DNA of 64,000 nucleotides from Xiphias gladius (lineage: Eukaryota > Chordata > Actinopteri > Istiophoriformes > Xiphiidae), in assembly GCF_016859285.1 (NCBI RefSeq), contig NC_053402.1, forward strand, positions 22,329,056 to 22,393,055, written 5' to 3'. This document shows, in pieces, positions 41,028 to 56,305 of the stretch (the first letter of the stretch is position 1; every line of letters begins with the position of its first letter). Below the pieces are notes generated by a model, which saw nothing but the letters and a program-made list of their open reading frames with translations, was not told the origin of the DNA and made no database searches. A program made the position numbers and the translations under genes.

Positions 41028-44000
41028 TATCATGCAGTGGAACCTCCAGTCCTGAGGTAGCAGCTGTTGCTAGTGGGACAGCAGCCAAGTAACCAGGGTG
41101 CATGCTGGGATGGCAGAGAGGAGGGCCAAGCATTTGATTTGTGTGAGAGTGTGTGCAGTTGCATGTAAAGTAGGTGTGTGCGTCTCCGCGCTGGTGTGTG
41201 TCCTGGCGCTGTCGGCGGCCGGCTGGCGCGGAGTCAGTACCAGGCCGTCCCGCAGAGCGAGGGAAGTGGCCGGACGGTGTCTGACAGGAGGACAGACTGT
41301 CGGAGGGGACGACCACACACTTTGGACCATTATTGCACAGGACGGCGGCCAGGGGCTGCTGCCGGTCCTGCTGCGGCTCTGGCTGCTCGGCCACTGTCAG
41401 GTCCGGTTACTCGGCCCGGACCGGGTGGATTTCAGACCTGAAACGATTACGTTCTGTTTACTGATCCGTTCGGTTTGAAGTCACCAAAGGCTTTTGTCTC
41501 AACCACCTCCTTGCTCTGAGCAACATGTCCTGCCACGGTCCCAGATATTTCAGTCGAGAGATTTCTGCATCTGTGTCCCTTGCCTTTGCTTTTCTCACTG
41601 GTTTGACAAAGGCGATGTCACGTCCTGCCCCGCACACCGACCGGGACTCGGCGACCTTTGAATGTAAATCCGAGGACAGCCGCGTGGCTGTTCGCGGTCG
41701 TTGGCAGGCCGCTGCCAGTCAAACCTGATCGAGATCAGATGAGCTGAGATTTGGAAGCTTCCATCGTTGCAGATTCAGTCATTAGTATTTGAGGTTATAG
41801 AAACACGGCAGGTTTTCGGGGGCTTTAAAGTACATTTTCGGGCAACGATACCAAAGACTTGTTGGTTCTAGCCGGGATGAGGTTTCGCCGCTTTTCTGTT
41901 TTGTATCAGTGTGAATTGAATATCTTTAGGTTTGGCCTGTTTAGTAGGACAAAATGAGCATTTTTCGGTGTTTTATAAAAATTTTACAGACAAAATGATT
42001 GATTGATCGATCGAAAATACAATTAGCAGATTCAGTAATGAATCTGTAATGGAAATCAGGACTATTTGGAGCCTCAGTGGATGTCTTTTATTTTTCCAAG
42101 GTGTGTTGAATGCGCCACAGGTTGCTGCGGGGAGCAGGAGCTGTAGACGATGCTGGGTTTATATATTTTTCTGTATATCTCGGGCGGATGAATGGCTTTA
42201 ACACAAGGGGCCTGTTTTGGGGCTCGTATTATTGCTGGCAACTCTTTAGTCTGGATTCCCGACGAGAGGGTTTGAAAGGTCATTCGTATTTCACACTTTT
42301 AATATGGAGAGGTGAAGAGGAGTCAAGGTGTGAACAGGTGGAACGCACCAACAGCCAGATTTTTTTTTTTTATCCTCCTGCCAGGAATCAAATGATGGAG
42401 ATGCGGTTTAGGGCCATTTTTGAGCATGGGGAAAAAAAACCCAAAAATCATCTCCATCCATATCAGATGCACTAGCGACTGAAGCTGTAGGGTCTCACCA
42501 ACAAGCCTGTGTCCGTGTAGGGGACGGCGAAGCTGAGCGTCTCTCCCGGGCCTGCCAGACTGCAGCGCCCGCACCCCTGCACTGTGGCATCAGTATTCCA
42601 GGCCCGTCTGTGGACACAGCGTTCCCTGAGCTGCCAGAGGCAGCGGCCCTGCACTCCGTCTCCCATCCCACCGCCAGAGGGCAGAGCGCGGCGCTCCATT
42701 TGCTTCACGCATCCCAGAGCACTTTGTGTGCTGTAGCCTACTTTGGTCCCCCCCCTCTTTATCTCTCTCTCTCTCTCTCTCTTTTTTAAAACTGCCCTCC
42801 ATTCAGAGCGGGATTTAAAAGCTTCAGATGATTTGTAAAACAGCAGCGACGTAGCTCCGACTCCTCTTTGTTCCATATATTATTTTGTGCAGGAAATGAT
42901 GAAGCCTCATGCAGCTCGTATCAGCAGCGGGGGAGATGTGAATGTGTCATTCCAGACTATGTTGGCGCCTATGATGTTTTTTCTTTTGGAGTTGGGTGAG
43001 CATACTTATAGCTCTCTGTTGCCACTCAACTCTGCATGACCCAAAAATAACCTGGGGTGACTGCGGTCAGCAACTGTTCTCTGGTCAGCACAAACAACGG
43101 GCCTCATCTCTCTCTCACACACACACACACATCCAGGCCTGCACATGCAGATTCAGTGTGTGTATGTATGCAGTAATCCTCAGAGGATGAATGTCGAACA
43201 CTGCGGCTTCTTCTCGGCGACTTAAAGTTTATGCTTCGGAGGCTTCGGGTGACGCGCCCACACACCGCTCCCCGTGGGTGCCTGCTCCTCTGTCCCAGAA
43301 CGTTGTCCAGTAAAGTCAGAGAAAGGTCATTAGTCGGTTTGATGCGAGGTTATGTAACCTCACATCCTGCCACAGACACAAAGCCAGGCTCAGGCATAGA
43401 GAGAGAGCCAGGAGGGGACAGTCTGTTCCTCAGGCCTCGTCTCCTCACGCTAACAACTACCACCACCAGGCTGCTGCCCCCCCCCTTCCCAGCCCCCCGC
43501 CACCCACCACACACCTCCTTCGCTATCACACAGCACTGCAGAGACACTTTGATCGCCACAGCAGGAACGGGAGGGGGGGGGGAGTGAGTCAATCTGAAGA
43601 GAGAACAGGGGGTCAAATGCTGGACAGAAGGGACCAGGTGGTAGAGGATTTTTTTTTTTTTTTTTTACCCCCAACACCAAAATGCAGACGTCAGGGCTCG
43701 GAACTTTTTAAATGTAAGAATGTCAGGGACTTTCAATGTCCTGTTTGTGGAGATTCAAGGACTCACAGTGAGCGTGTCTTGATGTTAAGCATCAAGTTAG
43801 AACCCTCGATTCAAAATAACTGAGGTAAAATCATCATTTTCCGAACTGCTACAGCCTTAAACCCCAGATCCTCCTCCGTGTCCGAAGCATTGGCCCTCGG
43901 ATGGACAGACGGCCCGGGGGGCTGAGGGGACGGTGGGCGGAGGAATGTTGGAGCAACGTCACAATTAAAAAATGAAAAACGGTTCATTACAACTTGGATC

Positions 44001-44199
44001 TTATTTTCAAGGTTTTTGCCATCATTTCTAGACGTTATGGTAAAATTTTTCTCTCAAAATTCACAATTTTTATAATAACTTTGGCTGTAATGACTGCGTG
44101 TAATGTGAAAGAGGTTGCTTGTAGTGATGTACCCCAAAGGATTATCACTTGACTCTGCAGTTCCTCTCAGCTCTACAGAGGTTTTTTTTTTTTTTTTTT

Positions 44200-44480
44200 T
44201 TTTTAACTGTCTTTCAGCTCGTTGTTTTGATTTTCTGGCTGCAGCTTTACTGTTTTGTTTCACTCTCACCGCTCTCATAGCTTCGTTTTCGGCTGTTTTC
44301 AGAGAAGAAGCTCTTAAATCCGACTCAGCGCCAAACATCTGACAGACACGGTTGGAGACCAGCTGGTGGACACGGTGGAGCATTTAGCAGCTAATGATCC
44401 TGGTATGTGCCTCAGGAGTTGGTGGAGACCAAAAACAGAGGTAAAAGAGAGTGAGTTTTGCATTTTTATTGATCAGCGTG
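44200..44480 (+). repeat. interspersed repeat, family C copy 2
   Basis: Plus-strand copy with GACCAGCTGGTGGACACGG, GGAGCATTTAGCAGCTAA and GTTGGTGGAGACCAAAAACA. It pairs with the minus-strand copy at 4180-4420. A T-run of about 20 bases precedes it. Confidence 0.65.
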
Positions 44481-45239
44481 ACTGCAAATAAATGCTTGTA
44501 CTGTTCCGTATCTCTTGGATATGTTAATATGCAACTTCTTCCTAACAATATCAACTTAAAATGTGATAATATCTCAGTGTTGTGGTTACAGTTTGTTTAC
44601 GCTGTCCCCAAGTGGTCATAAAATCAGTTATTGAAGTTTTAAAATTTGTTAAATCCCATGAATACTTGTGTTTAATGCCTCACTGCACTTCTTTTTTTTA
44701 GCAATGCTGCTGCGTTCTCAGATCCCAGCAGCAATTAAGTAATGGTAGGTGAGTACAATGTTATTATAACTGAGAGAAACAACAGCTAAATGTATAAAGA
44801 TAAGATCCAAGTAATACATTAAGGGGGCATCTATGTATTTTCAGAAACATTTAAGACACTAATGTCAAATGCCAAGGATTTATAAGACTGGCAGGTGAAG
44901 GAAGGACGATTGGGTATAGAAAGGGACACACACATCCAAAAGTGCACTTCCTCTTTTCTCTTGCCCCATTTCCAATAAATGAGACTTTGTGCCCTCCAGC
45001 AAACAGAGCATGGAAATCTGGCCTCTGAGCATTTGTGGGGCCCCGCTCCGGCTGCGCGGAGCTGATGCTGCGGGTGGAGCTATCATTAGTATTAGCTCTG
45101 GAGCTCTTGCCCTGACCCTCCCTGACATCTCTGTGAAGTGTCCAACTCTGTTATCCTGCCAAAAAAAACCAAAAAAAAAAACAAGCGTTGACTCTTCAAG
45201 GGCATGTCTCGCTTCCTCTGGATTCCAGCTCCTCTCTGT

Positions 45240-45300
45240 GAGGAGGAGGAGGAGGGGGAGGAGGAGGAGGAGGAGGAGGAGGAGGAGGATGACGACGACG
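45240..45300 (+). repeat. (GGA)n purine tract
   Basis: A strongly strand-asymmetric GAGGAG repeat of about 50 bases, followed by GACGACGACG. It could form triplex or G-rich structures. No coding context is evident. Confidence 0.9.
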
Positions 45301-45524
45301 TGGAGGGTAAGTTTCTTCATCCTATGCTTGCACAGTGAATCAACCTTTCAGGAGCTGGATGGAACATAACACAGATTAGTTTGTTATACTTTTTTTTTTT
45401 TTAGTGATATATTTGTATTGTTTTTCACCAGATGTCACTCTAAACCAGTGGGTCTCAAACTGGGATCCAAGTGAAAAACAACAGTTTTGTATCACTTTAT
45501 GTCACCAAACCCGGCCCCCAAACT

Positions 45525-45720
45525 GTGATTATCTCAGCAACCATAACTAGGCACAGCAGGCCTGAATCTTATCACCATGGGGTGATAAGATCAATATTTG
45601 GTATCTAAACAACAGCGAAAGTGTAGGGGGGGGGTTAATCGGTGTATTTATCTGCGCTGACGTGAACTGCAAATGTTAGCCTGCCCAGCTAACTAGCTCA
45701 CTACTTGCATTAACCAGCTT
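45525..45720 (+). repeat. Low-similarity repeat pair member (mate at 58850-59050)
   Basis: Shares AGCAACCAT...GCACxGCAGGxCTG, then AAATGTTAGCxTGxCCxGCTAACTAGCT with 58850-59050. A dispersed repeat is likely; the family is not recognised. Confidence 0.35.
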
Positions 45721-47510
45721 TATTTCCATTATGTGGGGTTACAGCTTTCAAAAAGTTGCTAGATTTTGTCGCTAGGTGCTTTTGTGAGGAGAAGTTGGTA
45801 AAGGGGTCTGAATAGTCGGTAAATCTAGCGACAAAGGCGCTAAGTTGGCAACACTGTCTGTAAATGCACCCCCGATGAGGCAATAGAAAATGTTTCGCCT
45901 ATTCATTTTGTAAGAGCAACGACCAATGGTGTAACATTTAACAAGGATATAAACATTTAATAAATAGTTTATAACAACACGCTATAATGTATTTATATGT
46001 CGATATTATTGCAGCTGTCTTACTGCATGATCATTTATTCTACACTTACGGGTCTCCACAGGAGGATACCCATGTATTTTTTAAAAGAAATACATTAGTA
46101 AACACTTATATCTGCTTACAACCACGTTATAGTGCACTCTTGAGCATATATTACATGTTTATATACATATAAATATGTATTTAATGTGACAACTAAATTC
46201 AATATGAACATTGTTACCTCGTTTTCTCCATTTTTCCTGTCATGTTACACAGCAATAACATGACCTGTAATAATTAAAGAAGAAAAAAGGAATCGGTAAG
46301 ACCCTCGTTCAAGCAAAGTCTCTTCTTACATACAGGTACCATGGATGTTTATATACGGATACTCGCATATACTATCAGCTCTAATCTAAACTCTAATCTC
46401 TAAACTTCATTATGTGCCTGGTGAGAATGGAAAGCTTGATCACCCTTAGCGGGGCTGATTAGAAGGATTTCTAAGTGACTATATGTTTCAGTCAATCATA
46501 TTAAATCGGAATCAAGAATTTAATCTCATAAATGGGTGGGACAAATCAGTGGGACAATATTTTATAAAACAGTGAATCCAAAACCTGATGTGAGTCCATG
46601 CAGGGGCCTGGGAGTGCCTAATCTTAAATATTAGAGTTTGATTTAAAAAGGCTGACAGCTGAGCCTCTCCCCAAAATTAGAAACGAGGGCCGAAGTTGTC
46701 CTCACTCACCCAATCTGTGATTTTCCACGGGTTGATGTATTGTTTCGCGGACGTTTACAACCCCTCCGTCTGCCTGCTGCCCTCAGAGCGAATATACGTG
46801 ACAGGACAGCGCATTGAAAAAGTTATGAGAGGAGACAGAGGGACAAAATGGGAGGGAAGTGCCTGAGAGGAGACGAGGAGAGACAGATGGGGGGGGGGGC
46901 TTATTCATTCCTAAAAACATATTAAAAATGTGACATTCAGACGGCTGCACCGGGGCCTGCTGCTTTATGAGCGAGCCCCTATCACTAAGCCTCCTCCACA
47001 CACACACACACACACACACTTTCTCTTTAATGTAATCCAGACCTGAAAAATGACTTCTTCTCACGAATTCTGAATAAAGATGGCTATACATTAAAAAAAA
47101 AAAAAAGCCCTATTCATTTAGACTGCTACGTTGACATATTTTTCCCTCAAACCCACAGAAAAGCGACTTGTGTCAGTGAACTCAGATAATGGCAAATCAG
47201 GATCTCAGCACTTTTTCGATCAGAAACTTTTTTCTCTCCCCTCCCTTGTCTGATGAGTCGGCCGGCCTCTGAACTTGTCCCGAGCTTGGGGGACAAGTTT
47301 AGGGAAGCACATGCTGTACCTACTGTCACTCTATTTATACAGTGAATCCCTTGATTTTATTTATTTGGTGTTTTTTTTCTCCCCCCGTACTCAGCTCTCC
47401 TTCAACCACACGTACATAAGACAGACCACGGTCCTGAGGAATGAACCCCCTTTTGTCTCACAAATAGATTTGCTTTGTGTATCTGCCTCAACAGCGTATA
47501 CGAGCACTTC

Positions 47511-47512
<2 letters not shown>

Positions 47513-47569
<57 letters not shown>
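47513..47569 (+). repeat. (CA)n microsatellite
   Basis: About 27 CA units followed by TATATACACA in intergenic DNA. Confidence 0.95.
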
Positions 47570-47574
<5 letters not shown>

Positions 47575-50434
47575 CACAGACGCAGGAGTATGTTAGGCCC
47601 TGGAAGCAATGCTTTTAGGGCAGTGGTGTGGAAAGGTGTTGGACATTCTCCTCACAGGGAAACCTGCGGTAGACTAAACCTGGCGGTGTTATTGCAAACC
47701 TGTGTTTCTTTCTCGGCAATACCGTGTCCTGGAAAGATGCTGTGACCGGCTCGTGTTTTACATGCTGTCTTCTCCGAGGCTTTTTACCTCGAAGAGAGAA
47801 AGAGAGAAAAATGTGTTTACTGGTCTATAAAAGAGCTGTATGTGTTCAGCAGAAGCCAAAAGTAGCATGTAGTGTACTACAGAGATTTGATAAATTGTCG
47901 GTTTGAGCTGCTGCCTGTTAAAAAGCAAAGGGGGGGGGGTATTCTCATCCTGTTCATGGAGCACACTTTGGTCCTGTATCTGTGTAACTGGCAAGAGTGT
48001 GACGTGTGTGTTTTCTGACTTTATTAATCCACTTACAGGCACACACTCGTGTCGACACTGGGGTTCTGATGCGGGCACGTAAGAGCCAGCGCTGATATTT
48101 TTGGATTGCGGCTCCCAGTGGCCGATTACAGCGTGTTATCACCATTTTACAACAGCAGGCAGAGGCTGTGGTTTTAGCAGAGCACAAAGGGGTTTTATGT
48201 CTGACAACTCAGCTCTTAGTTTTTATGGGTTCGTGAGGGCGGATGCCAATATTTCTGTTTCGATATTCAGAGTCAGAGAAATTTGGCTCTTTTTCGAGCC
48301 TAAAACCAAAAGCTTTTCCTCTTTGTCGAAATTGGTTCTCGCTAAGGTAGAAGCACAAGAGCACTCACACATTTGTGCTGCTATTCTTGTGAGGGCCCTT
48401 ACTGACACAACGATTTCCCTACCTGGGACCTTAAAGGCCTGGATAGGCTTCGAAGAAGAAAGTGATTGCTGGAGCCTTCAACAGTGTCTGAACCGCCCTT
48501 CCCTCACGCCTTTTCCTGCGTTTGGAACCCGAGAAGCACGGCAACCTCACATAGCGATTGACCAGGCGGGATCTGACTTCTGTTGCAGTATAGTGGCGCC
48601 TCAGGGATCCCAACCGGATGCCTAACCCCAACACTTTAATTCTGACCTAAGCCTAACTCTATCCTTAATCCCACAACCACGTTTTAACTTTCAAACAGCT
48701 CTTTAAACAAGCGGGCACCGGTTAAACTGTCCCGAAAGTTCAAATAACGGATCCGCGCAGAGACAGAAGCCCGGGCTGGCGCACACTAGATTTGCCTCGG
48801 GAAAAAAATCGGGGCCATTTTGCGTTGTTTATTTGTGTTGTTCCCAATGCTCCCAACCTTAAGTCTGAACGTGAATCAAAATGGTTAACCTGAGGGGTAG
48901 AATGATTAAAGGGAGAAGAATGAAATACACAATTGAATTTTGGGAACAGATGTTTGTCGTGACACTCGTAACTCAAGTTACTAGCTTTTTCCAGAGCTAT
49001 CAACCGCGTCTCATGGTCTTCATCGGGAAATAGACTTTGCTCAGTTGTGATGGAGTTGGTTCATTTGATTTTGCGTGATCTAGTTGTGGAACTTTGTGGA
49101 GCTCTCAAAAAAAGTGAGTAAGTGGACCTAGAGCTGAGATTATTTTCTCAAAACGATGTTTATTTTTTTTCTGACGCCGAGTTAAGATTTGCCCTTTTCT
49201 TCCTTGAAATCCTTGAAATGAACCAATCAGAGGCTCAAAACTTACGTCCACACTGACGAGACGTCACGAGTGGACGTTGCTTCAATTTACGCAGCCAGAC
49301 GCCAAAAAGGTTGTGAACTACTTCTCTATTCCACAGCTCGCCACCAGGACTAACAGTTTACTTTCAAGTCTAACTTTTTTTTTTTTTTTTTTTTTTTAAT
49401 GCATTGCAGATATGACGATGTGACAGACAGACAACTGACAGACAAGAAGGCGTGACGGGATAAAGTGTGTGTTAGAGACACGCAGTGAAACATGGTGATT
49501 TTGTTCCCCCTTGGGTTCGTATTTTATTCATCAGGACTTGATGCATCCAAGTATAGGATCATTCGGTTTTGGCACCTTTAAAGATTTCATTTTCAAATTG
49601 AATAACACATTAAAAATCAAAAGAAACAAAGAAATGACTAAGGCTGTGTGAGTTTTAAAAATAAAATACATACATACATATATTTATATATTTATAAAGA
49701 AATCACCCAAACCATTTAAAAAAGCAGTTTTGTTCAATGTAGATTGTTTGGTTTGTCTCACAAAAGCAATAAGATAAAATGAACTAAATAATAAAAAAGA
49801 AAACATAAGAAAAATACACATGAAAACATTAATACTTTAAACTTGAGCGTCTTTGCTTTTTTTTTCCCCTTATAATTATTAACCTTTAAAACTTAAGTTT
49901 CTCAAGAGCAGATTTGCTGTAATTTTATAGCATGCATTTAATTTCTGAAATTGTGAGTCACTTAGCTTCTCTTGTACTATTTCATGTTTAACTTGTTTTT
50001 CTTTTTGTGTTTGGCGTCCTCTTCTTTTCCTTCCCCTCTGCTCCTTCCTTTTTATTTTGTAGAAGTCGTGTTTGGAGTCTCTGCTTTGTGAACTTTGACC
50101 CCGGCTCTGTCTGTTTAAGGGGTTCGACTCTCCCGTTACGACCCCTCCCAAAGAAAAAGAAAGCGAACAGGGACTGAGAAAAAGACGAGAAGGTTCTGTA
50201 AAAAGAATAGATATTATTCTACTGTTGACTGTCTGCATCTGCCTCCGGCGGGCATCAGTCGCTGCGTACTGCCGCTGCCTTAAGGACCTTCGCTTGTTCT
50301 CAACCCTCAAATGAACAGATACTAAAAGAGTCTTTTCTCTGTTACCAACAGCACTTGGTTTAGTTAACTTGTTTTTTTTTTTTGTTCTTTTTTGCTTCGG
50401 TAAAGTCTGTAACTCTTGATTATTAACGTAATAA

Positions 50435-50440
50435 TTTATT
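50435..50440 (-). terminator. cacng2: candidate poly(A) signal of cacng2
   Basis: The plus strand TTTATT reads AATAAA on the gene strand, about 550 bp past the cacng2 stop. The cacng2 3' UTR in mammals can be much longer, so this may be one of several. Confidence 0.35.
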
Positions 50441-50986
50441 TATAAAAGTAATACATATATATATATATATAGTACCTTTGTTAGAGATTACAGATTGGGC
50501 TAATTCTGAGTGAATCCCAAACTGTAACAATTCACAGTTTTAATGCAAAAAAATGAACAAATGAGTCAATAAATAAACGAGGTGTGTGTCTGAGTGGTGG
50601 GCTGGCTGAGGGGGAGCTTGACCTGTTGCTCCAACCAAACCGTGGGGCAAAACTGTCAGACCAAAAGGGCTGTGAAATCATGAATTCAATTCCATTTCTC
50701 ATAAATGCCCACTCCCTCCAAACCTCCCTTTCAGTGCCCCCAAAACCTCATAAACAAAACCCCGCGCAAAAAAGTGACAGACCTCACTCTCTCGGTACAA
50801 CCCGACCCAGTCTCACTCTTCTCTGTCAGCAATGGTAATGGAAAAGTCATGCAGCCGAACAAAAAGAACAAATGTCTATAAACATGGAAATCCATCTTCT
50901 CCAGGGGCGAACTGCACCCACAGCGGTTCCCGTGTCTCCTGGTCTCCGCGCTATACGCCGGGCCGGCCTGGCCTGTGTCGACTCCC

Positions 50987-53139
<2,153 letters not shown>

Positions 53140-54576
53140 TCAACACCCCATCAGGCCTGTGAAAGACTCCATCAACACACTGTCTAGTGAGCGTGTATCC
53201 CCACAGTGAGCCTGTTATCCAACCTTATGTAATCACACCGCTTGACTCCCCCCCCCGGCGCACTTCTCTGCAGACCACAGAGCAAACTGGCTGCCTTATG
53301 TAGCATCATGTGAATGGCAGGCAACAGAAGTGCTACGGGGGCTCTGGCATGTATATCAGCCAGGCCGCAGTGCAGAGGGATGTCCTTGAAATGAAAACGG
53401 CGTCCTTTGCAGCTAATTATCAAGAAGCAAAAGCTGGAAACGGGATGTGATGTTACTTTTGAGGTCAAGCCAGGGTTAAAAAAAAAAAAAAAAAAAAAGA
53501 GCTGTGCTGCACCCTGAGGTGTCAGGTAAAATTAGTGTCATGCTTGAGTCAGAGAACAGACAGTTGTTGTTTGCGGGGGAAACAATGGGGAAGTCTCGCG
53601 AACCTGTCCGTTATTTTTTCAGTCACCTCCTGCCATCCTGCTGCCTCTCTTGCTTTACCCCCCCCCCCCCCTTCACCTATCCCTTCCCCCTCTCTCCTGT
53701 TTAACATGCACACTCAAACTTTCATCAGGCTGGTTAAATTTTCACCACTTCACCTCATCTCCCCTACGTGGCTGCCGCCTCAGCACTTTTCCCAGCTTCT
53801 CCCCAAAGTGCTGACGCTGGGCTGGGTGGCTCTGTGCTGAACTGGGCCACCTGCACCTCCACGGGGACCCGCCGGGGCTCTTGGCGGCCCATCTGCCTTG
53901 CCTAACTGCTGCCACTCATCGCTCCCCTCCCCCCCATACCCTTCTCCCTGTCAGGGATTCGATTACCCCCCGTCCCAGCACCCCTTAGGCGTCATGACGG
54001 CCGGCTCGGTGGGAAGGCTGCCTCGAGCCCATAGGCGGGCTGTTAGGAAGAAGTCAGGAGCTGCAGCGGTGGTCGTGGCCGGCTGGACGCTCATCGCTGC
54101 GTACTGCGTGTGCGGTTACTGAATCTGAAGGGGCAGAAAACGCCCAGAGTGCCACGCCCAGCTCCGATGAAACACGCTGTTTAGGCTTCATTGACAAAAC
54201 ACCGGCGTTATTCGTGATCCACTGCGCCTGCGGCTCCCAATCTCTTTTGCTCTGCGACGCCTTAAAACGACACCGTGTCCACTCGGGGCACCGCGTCAGA
54301 CATTAGATACATCGGTGAGTTTTACGCTTATTTAACTCCACCAGAAAGTGTTTTTTCACTTAACACTGGTAAGCATCCACTAGAAGCAAAGTCATCAGTG
54401 TATTGTTCATTCTGTCCAACACTTGTGTATTAACAAAGCGGGCCGTCGGGGCCACTTGTGAGGCTTGAGGGATTAAGTTGTTTTTGAGGTATTCCTATTT
54501 AAATGAACTGTGATGTGGTTAAGGACAGCAGTAGAGAAATACTGTAGTTTTTAATATATTCTATTTTTATTGTATG

Positions 54577-54579
<3 letters not shown>

Positions 54580-54614
<35 letters not shown>
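54580..54614 (+). repeat. (TG)n microsatellite
   Basis: About 17 TG units in the cacng2 intron. Confidence 0.95.
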
Positions 54615-54618
<4 letters not shown>

Positions 54619-55974
54619 AAACCTTTATGCTTGACTCAGCCAATCAACACAGAGGACCGAAGCTATCTGTTCTATGATAATGGGCTAGAAAACGACCAAA
54701 GCTGTTGAGCCGGAGTTTAAGAACGTCGCGCATCACCGGCGAGCCCCTTGGCGAACGCGCTCTTAGACTCGACACTGTAATGTCTCTGCTCCCCCCGTCC
54801 CACCTGTATTCATCATGTCATCATTCGACATCACGATGGGCTTGTCACTTTCTTTAACCTTGCCTGAAACAGGCCGGCCACTGGGCTCCAATCTGTGTGA
54901 TGGAGAAGACTTTAATGCCGTTATTCAACCGTCTTCCATTCCCCTTTCATCTGTCTCTGTCTACTGCACACGGTCGTCTCGCCGTCTTTGTCACCCAGCA
55001 AACGTCCCCCGTCTCATCTGGTCTTTCTCTGTCTCTTCCCTCTCTCTCTCACTTAATTCGCACTCAGTCAGAGCAAAAGACAAGTTGAAAGACAAAATGT
55101 CTTCTCGCCCCCCCCCCGTCTTTCTCTGTTTCTACTCACACTCTCCCACTTGTCTCCTTGCCCGACCAGAGGGGATTGTGGGGTTTAGGGTTACCGGTGA
55201 GGTGGGTTGATTAAATATTAAGTTGTACTGAGAGTTGACCCTGCTCCTGTGTCCTGCTCTAAACCCATTGCTCTTCCTACCCCCCCCCCCCCCCTCTATC
55301 CCGTTAACCCTGAAGGTATTGACATGGTTGTTCACAGCACATTACCTGGGAGAGGCCACCAGGGCTCTTTTTCATCCATCAGCTTCATTTGCAGAGACAA
55401 AGGAGGGATAGAGGTCCAGCCAAATTTATCGATTGTTGACAGTGGGGCTGTTTAAGAGCGATGGATCTCAAGGTGACACGAAAGTTGAGGAAACCTCAGA
55501 GAGGTTCGGTTGCAGACAAATGTAGAGAGAAAAACTGTTTGGCTTTTGAAGATGTGCACTCGTCTAGATTTTAGCAAAAACAAAAACTCTAAGGTGACTT
55601 TGCCTTTTTGTTTCACTGAGCAGCCGACACCGATGTTCATCATTTTATATTTTTTATTCTCAAATCTGATCTCACTGTAGTCTTCACTCAGCCAAAAAAA
55701 ATATCAATATGTTTGATTTTGTCTATTTTGGTCTGAACTAGCAGCTGTTAGCAGCAACAGCTTTAGGAACTAAAACTAAGTCTTTGCAACTTTAAAGAGC
55801 CCTAATTGTGAGATTTAATAACTATTATATACTTACTGTTGAAATTTCATTACTGCATCTAAATTATATTGTATACAGTATATTTAAATACTGAATTTAT
55901 GTGGTCTGAATCGCCCTTCAAAAGTCAATATCAAGCTGCACTATTTCAAAAATTTTATATCCTATATATATATA

Positions 55975-56305
55975 TATATAACTCAGCATGTGGTGATGTC
56001 CATGGATTCCAGACTTGAGGCATTCATTGACTGCAAAAGATTTTCATCCGAGTATTAAAAATAATCCTTATAATTATGTTGGTGTGTCCAATTACTTTTG
56101 AGCCTCTGAAAATGGAGGGACTATGTATAAAAATGGCTGTAATTCCTAAAAGATTAATGGGATATTTTTGTGAAACCCCTTTGAATTAAAGCTGAAAGTC
56201 TACACTTCAATCACACCTTGATGGATTTGTTTCAGATGTACGGAGGCAGAATTACAAAAATTGTGTCACTGTCCAGATGCTTATGGACCTAACTGTATGT
56301 AATTT
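55975..56305 (+). mobile_element. MITE-like non-autonomous DNA transposon copy
   Basis: Contains GTCCAATTACTTTTGAGCC, AAAGCTGAAAGTCTACACTT, CACACCTTGATGGATTTGTTT and ends GCTTATGGACCTAACTGTA. I recognise this as a high-copy fish element usually grouped with DNA transposon relics. The left end abuts an (AT)n run at 55964-55980. It is non-coding. Confidence 0.55.

Larger units (their letters stand above)
38270..50430. other. Long intergenic region without a recognised gene
   Basis: I found no exon with protein-family similarity over about 12 kb. The interval contains a GC-rich hairpin block (38.88-39.3 kb), a degenerate minisatellite in two blocks, several microsatellites, repeat family C (44.2 kb) and C-rich or G-rich runs. 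Long open frames here are biased by simple repeats and show no conserved motif. Part of the right end (about 50430-50986) is probably the cacng2 3' UTR. A lncRNA or distal enhancers are possible. Confidence 0.5.

Noticed and set aside
40712-41092. Long open frame with runs of valine and cysteine
   Set aside because: It is produced by the minisatellite and the (GT)n tract. No family motif, start context or splice signals support a gene.
41098-41478. Open frame beginning with a hydrophobic, signal-like N-terminus
   Set aside because: The hydrophobic run is translated from GTGTGT-rich DNA, and the rest shows no motif of a secreted peptide that I know. Not called as a gene.
44054-44383. Basic, lysine-rich open frame on the minus strand
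   Set aside because: The lysine run is a poly(T) tract and the frame overlaps repeat family C.
44880-45369. Arginine-rich or leucine-rich open frames on both strands
   Set aside because: Both come from the (GGA)n purine tract.
48600-48700. Telomere-like CCTAAC repeats
   Set aside because: Only scattered CCTAAC/CCTTAA words occur, without a regular six-base period.
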